Shown one piece after another: positions 15,447 through 25,763 of a stretch of 64,000 nucleotides of DNA. Source of the stretch: Pseudomonas putida NBRC 14164 (GTDB lineage Bacteria > Pseudomonadota > Gammaproteobacteria > Pseudomonadales > Pseudomonadaceae); assembly GCF_000412675.1 (NCBI RefSeq), contig NC_021505.1, forward strand, positions 1,358,501 to 1,422,500, in the 5' to 3' direction. The notes beneath the pieces are model-generated. The model saw only the letters and a program-made list of their open reading frames with translations. It did not search any database and was not told where the DNA came from. Every line of letters begins with the position of its first letter. Within the stretch, counting starts at the first letter, position 1. The position numbers and the translations under genes are program-made.

Positions 15447-17024
15447 TCAGCCTTCCCGTTTGCCGTCGAGCAGGCGCCGCAGTTGCAGCGGGTTGCCGTG
15501 CTGCAAGGCCTGCGGCAGAAGGGCATTGGGGAAGTCCTGGTAGCACACCGGCCGCAGGAAGCGCAGGATCGCCGCCGTGCCCACCGAGGTCGTACGGGCA
15601 TCGGAGGTGGCCGGGAACGGCCCGCCATGGACCATGGCATCGCACACCTCGACGCCGGTCGGCCAGCCATTGACCAGAATGCGCCCAGCCTTGCGTTCAA
15701 GGGTCGGCAGCAGCGCACGGGCGCGGTCGATGTCGGCATCGTCCAGTTGCAGGGTAGCGGTCAACTGGCCTTCCAGGTGCTCGGCCACTTGGTGTACCTG
15801 TTCATCGCTGGCACACGCCACCACCAGCGACGCCGCGCCAAACACTTCAGCTTGCAACGCCGGGTCGGCGAGGAAGGCTTCGGCTTGGGTGACGAACAAT
15901 TGCGCCTGGCATTGGTTGGGGCCTTGCCCGGCCTGCCCGCTGGCCGCAGCCTGGGCATTGGCGTTTCCTGCCAAGCCACCGACACCGGCCTGGTAGGCAC
16001 TGAAGATGCCCGGGGTGAGCATGGTTTGCGCAGCGGCCTGGCGCACGTGCTCGCTGGCAGCGTCGATAAACCGCTGTAAAGCCGGCCCTTGGGGGGCAAT
16101 CACCAGCCCGGGGTTGGTGCAGAACTGGCCGGCACCTTGGGTCAACGAGGCGACGAAGCCTTGCGCCAGCGCTTCGGCACGGGCCTGCAGGGCCGCCTCG
16201 AACAGGAACACCGGGTTGATCGAACTCATTTCGGCGTACACCGGGATCGGCTCTGGGCGGGCCTGGGTCGCCTGGCACAGCGCGATACCACCGCTGCGTG
16301 AGCCGGTAAAGCCAACGGCCTTGATGCGCGGGTCGCTGACCAGCGCGATGCCGACTTCACGGCCGGAGCCGTATAACAGCGAGAATACGCCGGCCGGCAA
16401 GCCGCACAGCTTCACCGCTTGCGCCACCGCCTGGCCGACCAGTTCGCTGGTGCCCGGGTGGGCGCTGTGGGCCTTGACCACCACTGGGCAGCCAGCCGCC
16501 AATGCCGATGCGGTGTCGCCACCGGCCACCGAGAAGGCCAGCGGGAAATTGCTGGCGCCGAACACGGCTACCGGCCCCAGGGCCACCTGGCGCTGGCGCA
16601 GGTCGGCGCGCGGCAAGGGCTGGCGTTCTGGCTGGGCGTTGTCGACCCGCACATCCAGCCATTCACCGGCCCGCACTACCCGGGCGAAGGTGCGTAGCTG
16701 GGTACAGGTGCGGCCACGCTCGCCCTGGATACGCGCCTTGGGCAGACCGCTTTCGGCCACGGCGCGGTCGATCAGGGCATCGCCCAGCGCTTCGATCTGG
16801 GTGGCGATGGTTTCGAGGAATTGTGCCCGTTGTTCGAGCGTGGTTTCGCGGTAGCCATCGAACGCCGCCCAGGCCAGGGCGCAGGCTTGGGCCACGTGTT
16901 CGCCGGTGCCGCCCAGGTAGGCCGGTTCCAGTGGCTGGCCGGTGGCCGGGTCGATGGCGCGGATGGCTTCGCGGCTGCCGGTTACCGGCGTCTGGCCGAT
17001 CAGCATGTAGCCGGTGAGGGTCAT
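15447..17024 (-). CDS. 2-oxoglutarate semialdehyde dehydrogenase (hydroxyproline pathway)
   Basis: A 525-residue aldehyde dehydrogenase of the KGSADH type used in hydroxyproline breakdown. NAD(P) binding is seen in [37 protein letters not shown], the glutamate motif in [11 protein letters not shown], and the catalytic cysteine in [12 protein letters not shown]. It oxidises 2-oxoglutarate semialdehyde to 2-oxoglutarate, the final step. RBS AAGGAGG lies upstream of ATG 17024. It lies between the deaminase and the flavoenzyme, with a REP pair separating it from the deaminase. Confidence 0.92.
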   Translation of the reverse strand: MTLTGYMLIGQTPVTGSREAIRAIDPATGQPLEPAYLGGTGEHVAQACALAWAAFDGYRETTLEQRAQFLETIATQIEALGDALIDRAVAESGLPKARIQGERGRTCTQLRTFARVVRAGEWLDVRVDNAQPERQPLPRADLRQRQVALGPVAVFGASNFPLAFSVAGGDTASALAAGCPVVVKAHSAHPGTSELVGQAVAQAVKLCGLPAGVFSLLYGSGREVGIALVSDPRIKAVGFTGSRSGGIALCQATQARPEPIPVYAEMSSINPVFLFEAALQARAEALAQGFVASLTQGAGQFCTNPGLVIAPQGPALQRFIDAASEHVRQAAAQTMLTPGIFSAYQAGVGGLAGNANAQAAASGQAGQGPNQCQAQLFVTQAEAFLADPALQAEVFGAASLVVACASDEQVHQVAEHLEGQLTATLQLDDADIDRARALLPTLERKAGRILVNGWPTGVEVCDAMVHGGPFPATSDARTTSVGTAAILRFLRPVCYQDFPNALLPQALQHGNPLQLRRLLDGKREG

Positions 17025-17070
17025 GTAGCCTCCTTGGAAATCTAATGCATATGCATGGGGGCACTACGAA

Positions 17071-17161
17071 CCCTGTGGGAGCGGGCGTGCCCGCGAATCA
17101 GGCAACTCGGTACCTGACACCGGCTGCGCCGGTGTTCGCGGGCACGCCCGCTCCCACAGGG
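17071..17161. repeat. Inverted REP pair inside the hydroxyproline operon
   Basis: CCCTGTGGGAGCGGGCGTGCCCGCGAA and its mirror TTCGCGGGCACGCCCGCTCCCACAGGG flank a smaller ACACCGGCTGCGCCGGTGT palindrome. It lies between the deaminase and dehydrogenase genes and may adjust the ratio of upstream to downstream message. Confidence 0.85.
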
Positions 17162-17175
17162 AAAGCAGTGGCTGC

Positions 17176-18123
17176 TTAGGCGATGTTCTGCTCGGCCGAC
17201 CAGCTGGCGTACCAGTTGCGGAACAGCGCGTACTGCTGTTCGGCATAGTTGCGCTGGGCATCGGTCAGCACGTCGGTTTCGTTGAAGTGCAGGCTGTACT
17301 CGCTGTCGCCGTTCAGCACCATCAGGTGCTTGTAGTACAGCACCAGGTCGCAGCCTTCATCGAACGACGACAGCACCGCCAGCGCCGCTTCCAGCTCGCG
17401 CGCCAGGCGGCGGGCCTTGGCGTCGCCCTTGGCCGCCTGCTTGCTCAGACTCACCAGGTGCAGCACCTCGCGGGGCAGGGCGTTGCCGATACCGGTGATG
17501 GCACCGGTGGCGTTGCAGTTGACGAAGCCATGCACCACCTGGGTGTCCACGCCGACCATCAGGGTCACGTCGTCATCCTTGGAGGTGATGTGTTCGGCGG
17601 CGTAACGCAGGTCGGCGCCACCACCGAATTCCTTGAAGCCGATCAGGTTGGGGAATTCGCGGCGCAGCTCGAAAAACAGGTCGGCGCGCGTGGCAAAACC
17701 GTAGTAGGGGCTGTTGTAGATCACCGCTGGCAGCTTGGGCGCCGCCGCGAGGATGGCCGAGAAGTGGTGTTTCTGGGCGATCAGCGAAGCACCGCGGCTG
17801 AGCACGCGAGGGATGACCATCAGGCCGGCGGCGCCCACTTCGGCGGCGTGGGCGGCATGCGCTACCGCTTCACGGGTGTTTACCGCGCCGGTGCCGACAA
17901 TGGTCGGGATGCCGGCGGCCACCAGGCGCGCCACGCCTTCCTGGCGCTCGGCTTCGGTCAGCAGCGGCCAGTCGCCCATCGAGCCGCAATACACCACAGC
18001 GCTCATGCCGGCCTCGATCAGTTCACGGCCCTTGCGCACCAGGGCGTCGAAGTCCGGCTTGCGTTCGGCGGTGCACGGGGTCATCAGGGCGGGCATGGTG
18101 CCGGTGAAGATGTTGTTGGTCAT
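17176..18123 (-). CDS. 1-pyrroline-4-hydroxy-2-carboxylate deaminase, DapA family
   Basis: A 315-residue TIM-barrel Schiff-base enzyme of the dihydrodipicolinate synthase family. It has the YCGSMGDWPLLTEAER motif, YNSPYYG with the catalytic Tyr, and LIGFKEFGG with the lysine. Context (epimerase, flavoenzyme, KGSADH) assigns it to the deaminating step that gives 2-oxoglutarate semialdehyde. ATG 18123 has GGAG eight bases upstream; an in-frame GTG at 18132 overlaps that site and is rejected. Cytosolic. Confidence 0.9.
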   Translation of the reverse strand: MTNNIFTGTMPALMTPCTAERKPDFDALVRKGRELIEAGMSAVVYCGSMGDWPLLTEAERQEGVARLVAAGIPTIVGTGAVNTREAVAHAAHAAEVGAAGLMVIPRVLSRGASLIAQKHHFSAILAAAPKLPAVIYNSPYYGFATRADLFFELRREFPNLIGFKEFGGGADLRYAAEHITSKDDDVTLMVGVDTQVVHGFVNCNATGAITGIGNALPREVLHLVSLSKQAAKGDAKARRLARELEAALAVLSSFDEGCDLVLYYKHLMVLNGDSEYSLHFNETDVLTDAQRNYAEQQYALFRNWYASWSAEQNIA

Positions 18124-18164
18124 TGTTGTCACTCCTCGCAGTATTCAGTCGGAAAAAGGCGGGG

Positions 18165-19091
18165 TCAGATGCCCCAGGCGAACGGGTCCTGTTCGTCGAT
18201 CAGCAGGGTGCTGTCGGCGGTCATGTAGGCGCGGCCGGTGATGAACGGGCGAATGTGCTCGCCGTCGCGCTCGTAGCGGCCATGGAACTGGCTGCCGGTG
18301 ATACTGGCCTGTACCCAGGTCTGGCCTTCGGCAAGCTTGCCGTCGGCGGCCAGGCAGGCCAGCTTGGCGCTGGTGCCGGTGCCGCAGGGCGAGCGGTCGT
18401 AGGCCTTGCCGGGGCACATCACGAAGTTGCGGCTGTCGGCGTTGGCGTCGTCGGCAAACAGCTCGACGTGGTCGATAAGCGCGCAGTTTTCACCGGTGAT
18501 GCCCTGGGCTTCCAGGGCTTTGAGCATGGCCCAGGTGTACTCGGTCAGCGCCTCACGGTTGGCCAGCTCGATACGCTGGCCGTGTTCGGAAACCAGGAAG
18601 AACCAGTTGCCGCCCCAGGCGATGTCGCCATGCACCACGCCATGGCCGGGCACGTCCACCGCCACCTGTTGGCGGTAGCGGTAGGAGGGCACGTTGCCGA
18701 CGGTGATGGCGCCGTCTTCATGCAGGGTGGCGCTGACCTGGCCGACCGGGGTGTCGATCTTGTGCACACCCGGTGCGATCAGGCCCAGGTGCTGCAACGA
18801 GGCTACCAGGCCGATGGTGCCGTGGCCGCACATGTTCAGGTAGCCGGCGTTGTTGAAGAAGATCACCCCGCAGGTAGCGTCGGCCGACACCGGTGGGCAA
18901 TACAGCGCGCCGACCAGCACATCGTTGCCGCGTGGCTCCAGCAGGCAGGCACGGCGCCATGGGTCGTGCAGCTCGCGCAGTTCGTCGCGCTGTTCGGCCA
19001 TGCTGCGGCCGCGCAGTTGCGGGAAGCCCTTCATCACCAGGCGGGTTGGTTCGCCGCCAGTGTGGGAGTCGATGACGTGTATCTGTTTCAT
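18165..19091 (-). CDS. 4-hydroxyproline 2-epimerase
   Basis: A 308-residue cofactor-independent epimerase of the proline racemase family. It interconverts trans-4-hydroxy-L-proline and cis-4-hydroxy-D-proline. Both catalytic cysteines are visible: [10 protein letters not shown] at about residue 88 and [10 protein letters not shown] at about 236, along with the N-terminal [12 protein letters not shown] motif. Having Cys at both positions is the epimerase/racemase form, not the dehydratase form, which has Thr. ATG 19091 is preceded by AAGGGACAAGCCC. Second gene of the operon, after the permease. Confidence 0.95.
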   Translation of the reverse strand: MKQIHVIDSHTGGEPTRLVMKGFPQLRGRSMAEQRDELRELHDPWRRACLLEPRGNDVLVGALYCPPVSADATCGVIFFNNAGYLNMCGHGTIGLVASLQHLGLIAPGVHKIDTPVGQVSATLHEDGAITVGNVPSYRYRQQVAVDVPGHGVVHGDIAWGGNWFFLVSEHGQRIELANREALTEYTWAMLKALEAQGITGENCALIDHVELFADDANADSRNFVMCPGKAYDRSPCGTGTSAKLACLAADGKLAEGQTWVQASITGSQFHGRYERDGEHIRPFITGRAYMTADSTLLIDEQDPFAWGI

Positions 19092-19114
19092 GGGCTTGTC
19101 CCTTGCGTAAAAGA

Positions 19115-20728
19115 TCAGGAAGCGACGGCGGCAGGGCGGCGGGTATAGGTTTCTGCGGCGGCTTCGCTTTCGTCTTCACCTTCCAGGCGCACCAGGTGGG
19201 CAGGCACGCCAGTCGCGGCGCCCCAGTAGTAGATGCCCAGCGCGCAGGCGGCCACAGCCACGGTGTCGAACGGGTGGCCGAGCACACCCAGGCCGCCGAA
19301 GCTGCCCAACCACGACAGCAGGATGGTCACCGCGTAGAAGCCGATCAGCCATGCCGACGAGCGTACTTGCTGGGCCAGCGACAGGTGTTGGGTGGGTACG
19401 AAACGGCTGCACAGCAGGTACAGCACGAACATCACGATTTGCAGGGCCAGCAGCCACGACACGGTGTTCCAGCCCGACCAGTACACGATCAGCGCGGCGA
19501 TGATGAACGACAGCGGGCCGAGCACGGCCATGCCCTTGACCCGGAACGGGCGCGGCATGTCTGGTGCATTGCGGCGCAGGGCGGCGACGGTGACCGGGGC
19601 GACGGCGTAGCTCAGTACCAGGGCAGCCGATACCACGTTGATCAGCGCTTCCCACGAGGGGAACGGCAGGGTCCAGAACACCGACAGGCCAAACGTCAGC
19701 CACAGGGCCGGGCGCGGGATGCCGGATTCTGCATCGATGCGGGTGAAGTACTTGAAGAAGGTGCCGGTTTGCGCCCAGCCGTAGATCACCCGCGGGGTGG
19801 CGTTCATGTAGATGTTGCCGCAGCCACTGGGCGAGATCACGGCGTCGGCCACCACCAGGTAGGCCAGCCAGCCCACACCCAGGGCCAGGGCGATGTCACG
19901 GTAGGGCAGGGCCAGTTCCTTGGTCACGCTGGCCCAGCCGTTGGCCAGCATTTCGGTGGGCACGCTGCCGAGGAAGGCCAGTTGCAGCAGGGCGTAGATC
20001 GCGGTGGACAGCAGCACCGACAAAATCAGTGCGATAGGGATGGTGCGCTGTGGGTTCTTCACCTCGCTGGCCACTGAAATGATCGGCGTCAGGCCCAGGT
20101 AGGCGAAGATGATGCCGCCTGCCGACACGGCCATTTCCACCCCGGACAGGCCGAACGGTGCAAAGCCCTGGACCTCGAAGTTTTCTGGCTTGAAGAAGGT
20201 GAACAGCACGCCGATTACCAGCAGCGGCACGATGAACTTGAACACGCTGACCAGGTTGTTGGCCTTGGCGAAGGTTTTCACGCTGCGGTAGTTGAGGAAG
20301 AAGAACAGCCCCAGCAGGGCGAACTGCACCAGCCAGCCGAGCACGGTCGGGTCGCTGGAGCCGGCCTTGGTCAGCCCGGGGAACCAGGCGGCGGCATATT
20401 GGCGTGAGGCGACCACTTCGATGGCGATCAGGCTGGAAAAGGCGATCAGGGTGATGAAACCCATCAGGTAGCCGAGCAGTGGGCCGTGCGAGTAAACCGG
20501 GTAGCGCACCACGCCACCGGCACGCGGCAAGGCGGCGCCCAGCTCGCAGTAGACGATGCCCAGCAGCAGTACGGCGAACCCGCCGAGGAACCAGGAGAGG
20601 ATGCCGGCCGGGCCGGCGATGGCCGACACGTGGCTGGCGGCGAACAGCCAGCCGGAGCCGAAAATGGCCCCTAGGCCGATGAAGGTGAGGTCCAGCAGTG
20701 ATAGCTGTTTTTTGAATTTGCCTGACAT
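19115..20728 (-). CDS. APC-family amino acid permease, probable hydroxyproline importer
   Basis: A 537-residue inner-membrane transporter with about 12 hydrophobic segments. The APC N-terminal motif is present: [38 protein letters not shown], followed by [20 protein letters not shown]. First gene of the hydroxyproline operon, so hydroxyproline uptake is the likely role by context. AAGG lies upstream of ATG 20728. The C-terminal tail (about 25 residues, acidic then basic) is cytosolic. Confidence 0.9.
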   Translation of the reverse strand: MSGKFKKQLSLLDLTFIGLGAIFGSGWLFAASHVSAIAGPAGILSWFLGGFAVLLLGIVYCELGAALPRAGGVVRYPVYSHGPLLGYLMGFITLIAFSSLIAIEVVASRQYAAAWFPGLTKAGSSDPTVLGWLVQFALLGLFFFLNYRSVKTFAKANNLVSVFKFIVPLLVIGVLFTFFKPENFEVQGFAPFGLSGVEMAVSAGGIIFAYLGLTPIISVASEVKNPQRTIPIALILSVLLSTAIYALLQLAFLGSVPTEMLANGWASVTKELALPYRDIALALGVGWLAYLVVADAVISPSGCGNIYMNATPRVIYGWAQTGTFFKYFTRIDAESGIPRPALWLTFGLSVFWTLPFPSWEALINVVSAALVLSYAVAPVTVAALRRNAPDMPRPFRVKGMAVLGPLSFIIAALIVYWSGWNTVSWLLALQIVMFVLYLLCSRFVPTQHLSLAQQVRSSAWLIGFYAVTILLSWLGSFGGLGVLGHPFDTVAVAACALGIYYWGAATGVPAHLVRLEGEDESEAAAETYTRRPAAVAS

Positions 20729-20985
20729 GGGTTCGCCTTTTTGTTGGTTATTGGATAGGCAGGTCTGATGTCACGAGATGCGGCTTTTTGGGCCGCGCTC
20801 TTGTAGGACTTGGGCGGCTTGCGTGGGGCATAGAGTGAACCGGTCGGGGCGACGGTTCTTGATGGTTTTCTGCAGGGGGGATGACGAAATCGGCACAGTT
20901 GCAAAAAAAGCTGGTGGCCAGGGTGGGCTGGTAGATAGGCTGTAGGCCATACCGGATAAGGGTTTGAGAGATGCAGCGCCAGTGC

Positions 20986-21074
20986 TGGCCTCTTCGCAGC
21001 ACAAGGCTGCTCCTACAAGGACCGCATGGCTATCAAGACCTGTAGGAGCAGCCTTGTGCTGCGAAGAGGCCCGC
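20986..21074. repeat. REP-like inverted pair, second sequence class (GCAGCACAAGGCTGCTCCTACA)
   Basis: GGCCTCTTCGCAGCACAAGGCTGCTCCTACAAGG faces CCTGTAGGAGCAGCCTTGTGCTGCGAAGAGGCC. This class differs from the GGAGCGGGC class and contains GCTCCTACAGG on the minus strand (21039-21049), identical to the IS110 target read at 12837-14116. It lies just upstream of the AraC-type regulator. Confidence 0.85.
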
Positions 21075-21096
21075 CCAGCAAACCGAGATAGAGAAG

Positions 21097-21879
21097 ATGA
21101 CCAACACCCCCCTGGCAACCCTCTACCAGTCCCTCGACCAGCACCGCCCCGCCACCCTCGAGGCCCTGCTTGCCGGTGTGTCGCTGCTGCTGCCGATCCT
21201 CGACGCCATCCCCAACGCCGCCATCTTCATCAAGGACCCGGCTGCCCGCTATGTGCTGGCCAACAACACCCTGGTCCAGCGCTGTGGCCTCAAGCGCCTG
21301 CAACCGTTGCTGGGCAAGACCAGCGCCGAGGTGTTCCCGGCACAGCTCGGCCCCGGCTACACCGAACAGGACCGCCGGGTGCTCAAGGAAGGGATGGTGC
21401 TGGAGGACCAACTGGAACTGCACCTGTACGGCAGCCGTGAACCCGGCTGGTGCCTGACCCACAAGCGCCCGCTGTACAACCAGGCGGGCGAGATCATCGG
21501 CCTGGTCGGCATTTCGGTCGACCTGCAATCAGCCGCCGACAGCCACCCCGCCTATCAGCGGCTGGCCGCCGTGGACGAGCACATTCGCCAGCACTTTCAC
21601 CAGCCGATCAGCATGGGCGAGCTGACCCGCATCGCCGGTATTTCCGTGGCCCAGCTGGAGCGCTACTGCAAGCGGGTGTTCCACCTCACGCCCCGGCAGA
21701 TGATCCACAAGGCACGCCTGGAACACGCCCACCGCCTGTTGCATTCGGACCTGCCCATCACGGACGTGGCGATGTGCTGCGGCTACACCGACCACAGCGC
21801 CTTCAGCCGCCAGTTCAAGCAACTGACCGGCTTTACCCCGCGCCAGTACCGCCAGGCAACCAGCGATCAGGTGGCTTGA
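21097..21879 (+). CDS. AraC-family regulator with N-terminal PAS domain, probable hydroxyproline operon activator
   Basis: A 260-residue protein. Residues about 30-145 look like a PAS domain (LDAIPNAAIFIKDPAARYVLANNTLVQRCGL, EIIGLVGISVDL). Residues about 155-255 contain the double AraC HTH (MGELTRIAGISVAQLERYCKRVF, TDVAMCCGYTDHSAFSRQFKQLTGFTPRQYR). It is divergent from the permease-led operon, as expected for its activator. The stop overlaps the convergent LysR gene by 13 bases. The ligand sensed by the PAS domain is not known. Confidence 0.9.
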   Translation: MTNTPLATLYQSLDQHRPATLEALLAGVSLLLPILDAIPNAAIFIKDPAARYVLANNTLVQRCGLKRLQPLLGKTSAEVFPAQLGPGYTEQDRRVLKEGMVLEDQLELHLYGSREPGWCLTHKRPLYNQAGEIIGLVGISVDLQSAADSHPAYQRLAAVDEHIRQHFHQPISMGELTRIAGISVAQLERYCKRVFHLTPRQMIHKARLEHAHRLLHSDLPITDVAMCCGYTDHSAFSRQFKQLTGFTPRQYRQATSDQVA

Positions 21880-22754
21880 AACAGTGCCCGCGCCTCGGCG
21901 AAGCACTGTTCGGCAATCGCCGAGCGCGGCTCGCTGCGGCGTAACAGCAGGCCGACCGGGCTGTGGATGGCGGCGTCGGCCACCGGCACGATGCGCAGGT
22001 GCTCGCTGAGGTCTTCCAGGCCGCAGTCCAGCGGCATTATCGCGCAGCACATGCCAGTGTTGATGGCCTGGATCAGCTGGAAGGTCGAGTCGCTTTCCAG
22101 CACCGCATTCGGCTCCAGGCCGCGGCTGCGGAAGCTCAGGTCCAGAGACTGGCGGTAGTGCATGCCTTTGCTCAGCAGGCCCAGTGGTATGTCGCTGAGT
22201 GCATCCCAGCGCAGCGGGTCGCTGGCGAACTGGAAGTGCCGGGTGTCGTGCAGCAGGCCCATGGTGGTGGTGCCCAGTTCGATCACTTCAAAGAAGCTGG
22301 TGTTGACCTGGTCCAGGTAGCAGATACCCAGGTCGAGCTGGTTGCGGCTGAGCCCGTCGATGACCTGTTCCGAGCTCAGCGAGCTGAGCTGAAAGTGCAG
22401 TTCGGGGAATTTTTCGCGCAGCGGCAGCAGCAGGTGCATGGGGTTGAAGCTGGCCAGCGGCACGGTGCCCAGGCGCAGGCTGCCGACCACCTGGCCGCGG
22501 CAGCTGGCAGCCTCGGCCTGCAGGCCGTCGTGGGCGGCGAGCAGGGTGCGGGCCCAGGCCAGGATGCGCTCGCCGGCTTCGGTAAAACCTTCGAAGCGCT
22601 GGCCACGCTTGACCAGCACCAGCTCCAGTTCGTCCTCCAGGTTGCGCAGGCGCATGGACAGCGTCGGCTGGGTGATATGGCACAACGCCGCCGCCTGGCC
22701 GAAATGGCGGGTCTGGTCGAGGGCGATGAGGAACTTGAGCTGCTTGATGTCCAT
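21867..22754 (-). CDS. LysR-family transcriptional regulator
   Basis: A 295-residue LTTR. The HTH is at residues about 1-60 (MDIKQLKFLIALDQTRHFGQAAALCHITQPTLSMRLRNLEDEL); the effector domain follows (GSLRLGTVPLASFNPMHLLLPLREKFPELHF..). It is divergent from moaB, with 140 bases between, so it probably controls the moaB/moaA/molybdoenzyme neighbourhood. The effector is unknown; similar genes neighbour formate dehydrogenase-like oxidoreductases. Confidence 0.92.
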   Translation of the reverse strand: MDIKQLKFLIALDQTRHFGQAAALCHITQPTLSMRLRNLEDELELVLVKRGQRFEGFTEAGERILAWARTLLAAHDGLQAEAASCRGQVVGSLRLGTVPLASFNPMHLLLPLREKFPELHFQLSSLSSEQVIDGLSRNQLDLGICYLDQVNTSFFEVIELGTTTMGLLHDTRHFQFASDPLRWDALSDIPLGLLSKGMHYRQSLDLSFRSRGLEPNAVLESDSTFQLIQAINTGMCCAIMPLDCGLEDLSEHLRIVPVADAAIHSPVGLLLRRSEPRSAIAEQCFAEARALFQAT

Positions 22755-22894
22755 GAAAGTGCCTGGCGTCTGGTTATGCAGACCTTAACCCACGTCTGCG
22801 ATAGATGTCATTGATCGCCCGGTACGCCATATTGATTGGACGCCCTCGGGCCGTGCCTCTAGCGTGGCGACAATGCCATTCAAGGAGCTTTACC

Positions 22895-23434
22895 GTGCGC
22901 GTCCAACCCGATGCAGTCTTCATACCGCTGAACATCGCCGTGCTGACCGTCAGCGACACCCGTACCTACGACAACGATACCTCTGGCGAGCTGCTGGCCA
23001 GCCGTTCGGTAGAGATCGGCCACCGGCTGGTGGCGCGGGCGCTGCTCAAGGACGACCTGTACAAGATCCGCGCCCAGGTGGCGACCTGGATTGCCGATGA
23101 GCAGGTGCAGGTGGTGCTGATTACGGGCGGCACCGGCTTTACCGGGCGAGACAGCACGCCGGAGGCAGTCGAGTGCCTGCTGGACAAACGCATCGACGGT
23201 TTTGGTGAGCTGTTCCGGGCGTTGTCGATTCTGGATATCGGCACCTCGACCGTGCAGAGCCGGGCGTTGGCAGGTTTGTCGAACCACACGTTGGTGTGCT
23301 GCCTGCCGGGCTCTACCGGGGCCTGTCGTACGGCATGGGAAGGGATTCTGGCCGAGCAGCTGGATGCCCGCCATCGGCCGTGCAACTTCGTCAAACACCT
23401 GTTGCCGATCGAGGCCTGCGCAAGCCGGGGCTGA
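22895..23434 (+). CDS. moaB: Molybdenum cofactor biosynthesis protein B
   Basis: A 179-residue MoaB/Mog-fold protein: LNIAVLTVSDTRTYDNDTSGELL, VVLITGGTGFTGRDSTPEAV, and VCCLPGSTGACRTAW are the molybdopterin-binding blocks. It adenylylates or binds molybdopterin in the cytosol. Translation starts at GTG 22895, preceded by AAGGAG at seven bases; a longer in-frame frame from 22805 overlaps the divergent promoter and lacks such a site. Located between the LysR regulator and other Mo genes. Confidence 0.93.
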   Translation: MRVQPDAVFIPLNIAVLTVSDTRTYDNDTSGELLASRSVEIGHRLVARALLKDDLYKIRAQVATWIADEQVQVVLITGGTGFTGRDSTPEAVECLLDKRIDGFGELFRALSILDIGTSTVQSRALAGLSNHTLVCCLPGSTGACRTAWEGILAEQLDARHRPCNFVKHLLPIEACASRG

Positions 23435-23449
23435 ACTGGGTCCTGTACC

Positions 23450-23481
23450 GGCCCTTTCGCGGGTAAACCCGCGAAAGGGCC
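23450..23481. terminator. Perfect 15-bp palindrome between convergent moaB and bestrophin genes
   Basis: GGCCCTTTCGCGGGT-AA-ACCCGCGAAAGGGCC is a fused REP head pair with a 2-base loop. It sits between two convergent genes and probably ends both transcripts, although it has no T run. Confidence 0.6.
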
Positions 23482-23502
23482 AGCACAGGAGGGCGCATTT
23501 GC

Positions 23503-24402
23503 TCAGCTCAACACATATCCGACCGGCAACAACGCTGGCGGCAACTGCTGCTCCCCCAACCCCGCCAGCACATCCCGCTCCACAGTCCGCACCATGGCAT
23601 CGGTCGGCAAATCATTCTCATCGCGCCCGAATGGGTCTTCTAGCTCGTTGCCAATCGCATCCAGCCCGAAGAACGTGTACCCCACGATGGTGGTGAACAG
23701 CGGCGCCAGCCAGCCCAGCGGCTCGGCCAGGGCAAACGGCAGCAGAATGCAGAAGATGTAGATGGTACGGTGCAGCAGCAGCGTATAGGGGAACGGCAAG
23801 GGTGTACCCTTGATCCGCTCACAGGTGGCCTGCACTTCGGTCAACCCTACCAGCCGCTGCTCCAGCAAACTGTAGCGCCAGTCACTGATCTGCTGTTGCT
23901 CTGCCAGCCTTGAGCAATGCTGGCCAATTTCGCGCAGGATGCCATCGCACACGTTGTGCGGGCTGATCGCCTCTGGCCGGGCGAGCCATGGCCGGGCAGC
24001 CGCCAGTTCGTCCTCACCGCGCAGCCGCGCATTCAATGCATGGGCAAAACCGCACAGGCTACGCAGCAGTTGGTTACGCAGTTTTTCATCTGTAATCACC
24101 ACGCTTTCACGCACGAACGAGCGGGTTTCGATGATCAGCTTGCCCCAAGCTTTGCGGCCCTCCCACCAGCGGTCATAGCAGGCGTTGTTGCGAAAGCTCA
24201 TGAAGATCGACAGCGACAGGCCCAGCAAGGTGAACGGCGTGGCACTCACCGGGTAGAAAAACGCCGGGTAATGGCGCTCGATCAGCACGATCAGCGCGGC
24301 CAGCAGGGTCACCATCAGGCAGCGCAGGGCAATGCGCTTGACGATCGAACCCTTGAGGGTGAACAGCACGCGCAGCACATCTGGGGTTGGGTGGACGATC
24401 AT
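23503..24402 (-). CDS. Bestrophin-family membrane protein
   Basis: A 299-residue inner-membrane protein of the bestrophin (YneE/UPF0187) family, pentameric anion or cation channels. It has the PFTLLGLSLSIFMSFRNNACYDRWWEGRKAWG motif after the first membrane segments and a C-terminal LFTTIVGYTFFGLDAIGNELEDPFGRDENDLP motif. It lies 20 bases downstream of the moaA stop on the same strand, so it is probably co-transcribed with moaA. A role in molybdate-linked physiology is not established. Confidence 0.9.
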   Translation of the reverse strand: MIVHPTPDVLRVLFTLKGSIVKRIALRCLMVTLLAALIVLIERHYPAFFYPVSATPFTLLGLSLSIFMSFRNNACYDRWWEGRKAWGKLIIETRSFVRESVVITDEKLRNQLLRSLCGFAHALNARLRGEDELAAARPWLARPEAISPHNVCDGILREIGQHCSRLAEQQQISDWRYSLLEQRLVGLTEVQATCERIKGTPLPFPYTLLLHRTIYIFCILLPFALAEPLGWLAPLFTTIVGYTFFGLDAIGNELEDPFGRDENDLPTDAMVRTVERDVLAGLGEQQLPPALLPVGYVLS

Positions 24403-24422
24403 GGATTTCCAGAGACGGCCGC

Positions 24423-25427
24423 TTAGCCGCCGGTCATGTTCATGAAGCGCAGGATCTGCACGTCGCCACCGACTTCGAAGTGATGACGGTAGGGCTTGAG
24501 GTGCAGCGAATCGCGGATGGCCTTTTCCAGGCGTTCGGCATTGCCAGGGTGCGCGCGCAGCACATGCTTCAAGTCCACCGAATGTTCATTGCCCAGGCAC
24601 AGCAGCAGGCGGCCTTCGACCGTCAGGCGCACGCGGTTGCAGGTGGCGCAGAAATTGTGGCTGTGCGGCGATATGAAGCCGACTCGGGTGTTCGCGGTTT
24701 CGGCCAGCCGCCAGTAGCGGGCCGGGCCCTGTGAGGATTCGGTGGATTCGATCAGGGTGAACTGCTCGGCCAGGCGCTCACGTACTTCATCACTGGAGCA
24801 GAACGACTCGCCGCGTTCGTGCTCGCTGATCACCCCAAGCGGCATTTCTTCGATGAAGGTGATGTCCAGTTCGCGATCAATGGCGAAGCGCACCAGGTCG
24901 ACCAGTTCATGGTCGTTGCGGCCCTTGAGCACCACGCAGTTGAGCTTGGTGCGCTTGAACCCGGCCTTGCGTGCGGCGTCGATACCGGCGATGACCTGAT
25001 GCAGGTCGCCGGTGCGGGTCAGCTGCTGGAAGCGGTCGGTGTCCAGGCTGTCGAGGCTGATGTTCAGGCGCGTCACGCCGGCATCGAACAGCGGCTGGGC
25101 CAGGCGCCCGAGTTGTGAGCCGTTGCTGGTCATGCACAGTTCACGCAAGCCGGGCAGGGCGGCAATGCGCCCGCACAACTCGACGATGCCCTGGCGTACC
25201 AATGGCTCGCCGCCGGTCAGGCGGATCTTGCGGGTGCCCAGGGCGACGAAGCGCTCGGCCACCTGGAACAGTTCTTCGAGGCTGAGGATTTGCTGGCGCG
25301 GCAGAAACTGCATGTCTTCTGCCATGCAGTACACGCAACGGAAGTCACAGCGGTCGGTGACCGACATCCGCAGGTAGTCGATTTTCCGGTTGAAGCCGTC
25401 GATCAGGGCCCGGCTGTTCTGTTCCAC
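24423..25427 (-). CDS. moaA: GTP 3',8-cyclase
   Basis: A 334-residue radical SAM enzyme making the first molybdopterin precursor from GTP. The N-terminal cluster CxxxCxxC is at C27, C31 and C34 (CDFRCVYC). The C-terminal cluster binds through [16 protein letters not shown]. The protein ends in GG, the conserved MoaA tail needed for activity. Upstream of bestrophin; divergent from the molybdoenzyme at 25764. Confidence 0.96.
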   Translation of the reverse strand: MEQNSRALIDGFNRKIDYLRMSVTDRCDFRCVYCMAEDMQFLPRQQILSLEELFQVAERFVALGTRKIRLTGGEPLVRQGIVELCGRIAALPGLRELCMTSNGSQLGRLAQPLFDAGVTRLNISLDSLDTDRFQQLTRTGDLHQVIAGIDAARKAGFKRTKLNCVVLKGRNDHELVDLVRFAIDRELDITFIEEMPLGVISEHERGESFCSSDEVRERLAEQFTLIESTESSQGPARYWRLAETANTRVGFISPHSHNFCATCNRVRLTVEGRLLLCLGNEHSVDLKHVLRAHPGNAERLEKAIRDSLHLKPYRHHFEVGGDVQILRFMNMTGG

Positions 25428-25557
25428 GTTCGCGCTCGAATGGGTTGGGACACAACTCCAAGCTATAACCTGGCCGCAGGTGCGTCAAATTGCTTTGTCC
25501 GACTGCTTGATCGACGGCCTCTATCATGGCATTCCCAAGCCTGCACCGAGTCGCCTC

Positions 25558-25641
25558 GTTCGCGGGCATGCCCGCTCCCACAGGTACATCACAGGGCTGA
25601 GGTGCAAGGTAATCCTGTGGGAGCGGGCGTGCCCGCGAATA
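25558..25641. repeat. Inverted REP pair between moaA and the molybdoenzyme
   Basis: GTTCGCGGGCATGCCCGCTCCCACAGGT and the mirrored ATCCTGTGGGAGCGGGCGTGCCCGCGAAT. It occupies the middle of the 336-base divergent intergenic region 25428-25763, which otherwise shows no gene. Confidence 0.85.
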
Positions 25642-25763
25642 CTGCAACCCCATTCCCGCCCATGATCGAAACCGCTTATCACACCGTAAGATCTTTCGAT
25701 TAGACGCCCCTGCCTCACGCTCAATAGGCTGGAAAAAAGCATCGAAGCGTGAGGATTCATCGC

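Noticed and set aside
25428..25763. Molybdenum-cofactor riboswitch between moaA and the oxidoreductase
   Set aside because: The structured sequence there is an ordinary REP pair, and no conserved riboswitch core was evident.
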